This document shows positions 61,384 through 64,000 of a stretch of DNA of 64,000 nucleotides, one piece after another. Under the pieces are notes generated by a model. The model saw only the letters and a program-made list of their open reading frames with translations, was not told the origin of the DNA and did no database searches. The DNA comes from JBBDWK01 sp040902885 (GTDB taxonomy: Bacteria; Acidobacteriota; Terriglobia; Bryobacterales; Bryobacteraceae). Numbering within the stretch: position 1 is the stretch's first letter; each line of letters opens with the position of its first letter. The stretch lies in NCBI GenBank assembly GCA_040902885.1, contig JBBDWK010000098.1, forward strand, positions 1-64,000, read 5' to 3'. Both the position numbers and the translations under genes were made by a program.

Positions 61384-63111
61384 TTAATTCCTGCTCAATG
61401 CGTTGGAGAACTGGTCCAACGGCAGAGTGTTAATCACATCGGAAGGCTCCAGCCATCCGCGCCGTGCCATGGTAACGCCATAGCGCATATTGGCCAGGTG
61501 CCGGGGATGGTGAGCATCGGTGGAGATTACAAACCTGGCCCCTTTTGCTTTGGCGCTTCGAATCAACGGAGCGCTCAGATCCAGCCTTTCCGGGCTGGCA
61601 TTGATCTCGAGAATCACGTTGCGCCGGGCGGCCTCCGCGAGCACGCGCTCCACGTCGAACGGATACGGATCGCGGTGCAGAAGGACTCGTCCGGTGGGGT
61701 GTCCGATGGCGCGCAACTGCGGGCACTCCAAAGCGCGCAGCAGACGGTCCGTCATCTCGGCCGGCTCCAGATTCATGTGGCTGTGTACACTGCCGATCAC
61801 CCAATCGAGCTCCGCGAGAGCGTCCCCGGCCAGATCCAGTCTGCCATCGCGCAGGATGTCGCATTCCAGGCCCGAGAAGACGCGAATGCCCAGTTCGCCG
61901 TGGTCCAACTTGCGGACCAGTTGGGCGAAGGCAACCGCCCGGCTCTCGTCCAGGCCGTTGGTCATGGCCAATGCTTTGGAGTGATCCGTAATCGCGATGT
62001 ACTCGTAGCCCAGCGCGCGCGCCGCCGAAGCCATCTGTTCTAAAGACGCGCGGCCGTCGGATTCGGTTGTGTGCATGTGCAGATCGCCCCGGATCTGCCC
62101 CAGCTCGACCAGCTTCGGCAGCGTGCCCGCCATGGCGGCCTCGATCTCGCCCGAACCTTCACGCAGCTCGGGCGGAATCCAGGCCAGCCCCAGCGCGGCG
62201 TAGATTTCCTCCTCGGTTTCGCCCGCCACGCGAGAGTCGTCCGCCACCCGGAAAAGTCCGTATTCGCTGAGCTTCAGGCCCATCTTGACGGCGCGGTTGC
62301 GCAGCGCCACATTGTGGTCCTTGCTGCCGGTGAAATACTGGAGAGCCGCTCCATAGCTCTCGCGCGCGAGCACGCGCACGTCAACCTGAATTCCCTCATG
62401 GCCCACTAGCGCACTGGCCTTGTTCTCGCCGTGCCCCAGCACCTCGCGCACCGGCGGATACGCGACGAAGCGGCCGAGCACGCTCCTCGTATCCTTGGAA
62501 GTGACCAGCAGATCCAGATCGCCCACCGTCTCGCGCCCGCGGCGCAGGCTGCCGGCCGGAGTAATCTCTTCGATGCCGCCAGCTTCGAGAAGGTAGGCGG
62601 AAATTTCCTTCGCGACGCGGTCGGCGAAGCTCAGCAGGAAGCGGCCCTCGCTCTGCCGGTACTGCTCGATGGAGCGCAGCACTTTCTCTTCGAGTTTCGC
62701 GCCCATGCGGGGCAGCGTCCGCAGCTTCTGCTCGCGGCAAATGCGCTCCAGATCGTCCACGCAGGCAACCTGAAAGTGCTCGTACAGCAGACCGATGCCC
62801 TTCGGGCCCAGGCCCTGGATCTTGAGCAGCTCGAGGGCGCCGAGCGGAAATTTTTGCAGAAGCTCATCGCGCCGCTCGCAGGAGCCGGAGGTGACGATTT
62901 CCTGGAGCACCACGGCCAATCCCTTGCCGATTCCCGGGATCCCGGTGACCTTCCGCTCCGGGTTGCGGAGTATGCCCACGACCGGCTCGGGATGGCTTTC
63001 CACGGCCGCGGCGCCCAGGCGGTAACTGCGGATACGGAAACTGTCGTCTCCGGCGATTTCCATCAGATCCGCCGTCTCCAACAGCACCCGCGCGATTTCC
63101 TTATTTTCCAT
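61384..63111 (-). CDS. polX: DNA polymerase/3'-5' exonuclease PolX
   Basis: A 575-residue family X enzyme. I start at the ATG before ENKEIARVLLETADLMEIAG, because a TAAAAT -10 lies about 20 bases before it. N-terminal HhH region (GIPGIGKGLAVVLQEI), the polymerase palm with catalytic Asps in GDLDLLVTS, then VDVRVLARE, and the C-terminal PHP exonuclease domain with DLHMHTTESDG, ITDHSK, and DCDILRD-type metal ligands. It fills short gaps in base-excision repair. Its promoter lies inside the spacer to the divergent propeller gene. Confidence 0.93.
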   Translation of the reverse strand: MENKEIARVLLETADLMEIAGDDSFRIRSYRLGAAAVESHPEPVVGILRNPERKVTGIPGIGKGLAVVLQEIVTSGSCERRDELLQKFPLGALELLKIQGLGPKGIGLLYEHFQVACVDDLERICREQKLRTLPRMGAKLEEKVLRSIEQYRQSEGRFLLSFADRVAKEISAYLLEAGGIEEITPAGSLRRGRETVGDLDLLVTSKDTRSVLGRFVAYPPVREVLGHGENKASALVGHEGIQVDVRVLARESYGAALQYFTGSKDHNVALRNRAVKMGLKLSEYGLFRVADDSRVAGETEEEIYAALGLAWIPPELREGSGEIEAAMAGTLPKLVELGQIRGDLHMHTTESDGRASLEQMASAARALGYEYIAITDHSKALAMTNGLDESRAVAFAQLVRKLDHGELGIRVFSGLECDILRDGRLDLAGDALAELDWVIGSVHSHMNLEPAEMTDRLLRALECPQLRAIGHPTGRVLLHRDPYPFDVERVLAEAARRNVILEINASPERLDLSAPLIRSAKAKGARFVISTDAHHPRHLANMRYGVTMARRGWLEPSDVINTLPLDQFSNALSRN

Positions 63112-63212
63112 GTAGGGGAACGCTACCATTTTAACCGGTTCGGCCGGGGCGAAGAGCGGATTCTTCCAGTGGCAGACGATGTGCACCAGCGCCGTTGACT
63201 CAGGAGGTGCTT

Positions 63213-64000
63213 ATGTCCCGGATCGTTCGCCTGGGCACGTTACTCGCCGTGGGTTTCGCGGCGGTCATCATCGTCGCCCAAAACCAGAATCCCGAGGAGC
63301 GGAACCGGCTGCGGACGCGCGCCGGGGAGCCGGCCGTCGCAATACCCGAACCCAGCGTAAATGCAACGCACGTGCCCATCGGCTACCGGGTCGAAATGGT
63401 CATGCAGGACCTGGTCTACCCGACCAGCGTGGAGTTCGACAAGGCGGGCAACCTGTACGTGGCCGAAGGCGGCTACTCGTTCGGCGCGGCCGTGACGGCG
63501 CCTGCCCGGATCATCCGCGTTACGCCCAACGGCAGAATGAAAGTGGTGGCGAGCGAGCTGAGCGGGCCGGTTACCGACCTGCTGTGGGGCAACGACGGCC
63601 TCTACATCTCCCAGCGCGGCAAAATCTCCCTGCTCGATACGGCGGCGGGCGCCGTGCGCGACCTGATAACCGGTCTCCCCAGCGACGGCGATTACCAGAA
63701 TAATCAGCTCGCCCTGGGGCCGGACGGCAAAATCTACTTCGGACAGGGTACGGCGACGAATTCCGGCGTGGTAGGCCTGGACAACTATCAGATGGGCTGG
63801 CTCGCCAAAAATCCCGGAGTACACGACATTCCCCCTCAGGAAATTGTTCTGCGCAACACCGAGTACCAGTCGATAGATCCGCTGACGCAGCCGCAGACTG
63901 AGATGGTTTCTACTGGACCCTTTCTTCCTTTCGCCCAGAACGTAAAGAACGCTCACTCGTACAAGGTGAAAGCGGACGTCAGGGCGAACGGGACCATCCT
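63213..64000 (+). CDS. exported beta-propeller of sugar-dehydrogenase type (partial)
   Basis: The gene runs off the window end. AGGAGG precedes the ATG. After a signal anchor (VRLGTLLAVGFAAVIIVAQ) the chain shows a propeller of the glucose/sorbosone dehydrogenase type: VEFDKAGNLYVAEGGYSFG, RIIRVTPNGRMKVVASEL, and NQLALGPDGKIYFGQGT. Whether a PQQ site and a haem domain follow cannot be seen. No gene call covers it if a stop is required. Confidence 0.8.
   Translation, partial: MSRIVRLGTLLAVGFAAVIIVAQNQNPEERNRLRTRAGEPAVAIPEPSVNATHVPIGYRVEMVMQDLVYPTSVEFDKAGNLYVAEGGYSFGAAVTAPARIIRVTPNGRMKVVASELSGPVTDLLWGNDGLYISQRGKISLLDTAAGAVRDLITGLPSDGDYQNNQLALGPDGKIYFGQGTATNSGVVGLDNYQMGWLAKNPGVHDIPPQEIVLRNTEYQSIDPLTQPQTEMVSTGPFLPFAQNVKNAHSYKVKADVRANGTI

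Noticed and set aside
1..64000. CRISPR arrays, rRNA genes and complete insertion sequences
   Set aside because: No regularly spaced direct repeats, rRNA-like stretches or transposase frames were found.

Overview
The window reads as chromosomal DNA from an acidobacterium, most plausibly of the Solibacter/Bryobacter group. The support is gene content and style: high GC, long Oar-like TonB-dependent receptors with a carboxypeptidase-regulatory N-terminus, large two-part MacB/ADOP-type permeases next to PadR regulators, two VWFA-type secreted proteins, and many small exported proteins of unknown role. This assignment is inferred from families, not from a marker gene; no rRNA or tRNA gene was seen.

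Layout. 0-6 kb: a small exported cupin, the 3' stump of a beta-CASP metallo-hydrolase, an anchored coiled-coil protein, a stress-type trio (alpha/beta hydrolase, CBS pair, BON-SRPBCC protein), an unrecognised conserved protein, and a PadR gene with a broken small membrane partner. 6-14 kb: exported amidohydrolase, a beta-propeller/methyltransferase pair, a second small exported protein, and an aminotransferase/enolase-superfamily catabolic pair. 14-20 kb: hybrid sensor kinase, a second PadR with a frameshifted ADOP permease, and a Cu/Zn superoxide dismutase lipoprotein. 20-33 kb: a six-gene minus-strand run with outer-membrane assembly genes first (BamA/TamA-like, SurA-like, TamB-like) and then a plug-less Oar-like barrel, a VWFA protein and a coiled-coil protein. 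33-48 kb: ThiF/MoeB E1-like enzyme, FAD oxidoreductase, DUF488 protein, Tat-exported sulfatase, two more TonB-dependent receptors (one cut short by an amber codon), an intact ADOP permease, a DUF1835 protein and a PIN toxin/antitoxin pair. 48-64 kb: selB, a VWFA protein, an acyl-CoA carboxylase beta subunit, a penicillin-binding-type serine hydrolase, a TIM-barrel hydrolase, a thioredoxin-fold protein, selD, BrnT/BrnA, a Nudix hydrolase, an M16 protease pair, PolX and the start of a sugar-dehydrogenase-like propeller.

Main observations. (1) selD is itself a selenoprotein gene: its true start lies upstream of an in-frame UGA at the catalytic Cys/Sec position, followed by a SECIS-like hairpin. 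An automatic call starting after the UGA loses the active site. selB lies about 6 kb away, so part of a selenocysteine system is here. (2) Between selD and the Nudix gene lie 3' fragments of a second Nudix gene and a second selD, best explained as a decayed tandem duplication. (3) The plug-less barrel operon behind BamA/SurA/TamB is the best candidate for an undescribed system. (4) Several genes are broken in informative ways: a receptor lacking its last beta strand through a CAG-to-TAG change, an ADOP permease with a frameshift in a CT repeat, and stumps of other genes. (5) Two families of interspersed inverted repeats (REPIN-like elements and GCTGA-rich repeats) sit at gene ends, and the two PadR promoters share a 10-bp operator-like word.

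Start codons were revised where signal peptides, ribosome binding sites or family N-termini argued for it; revised starts are explained in each entry.
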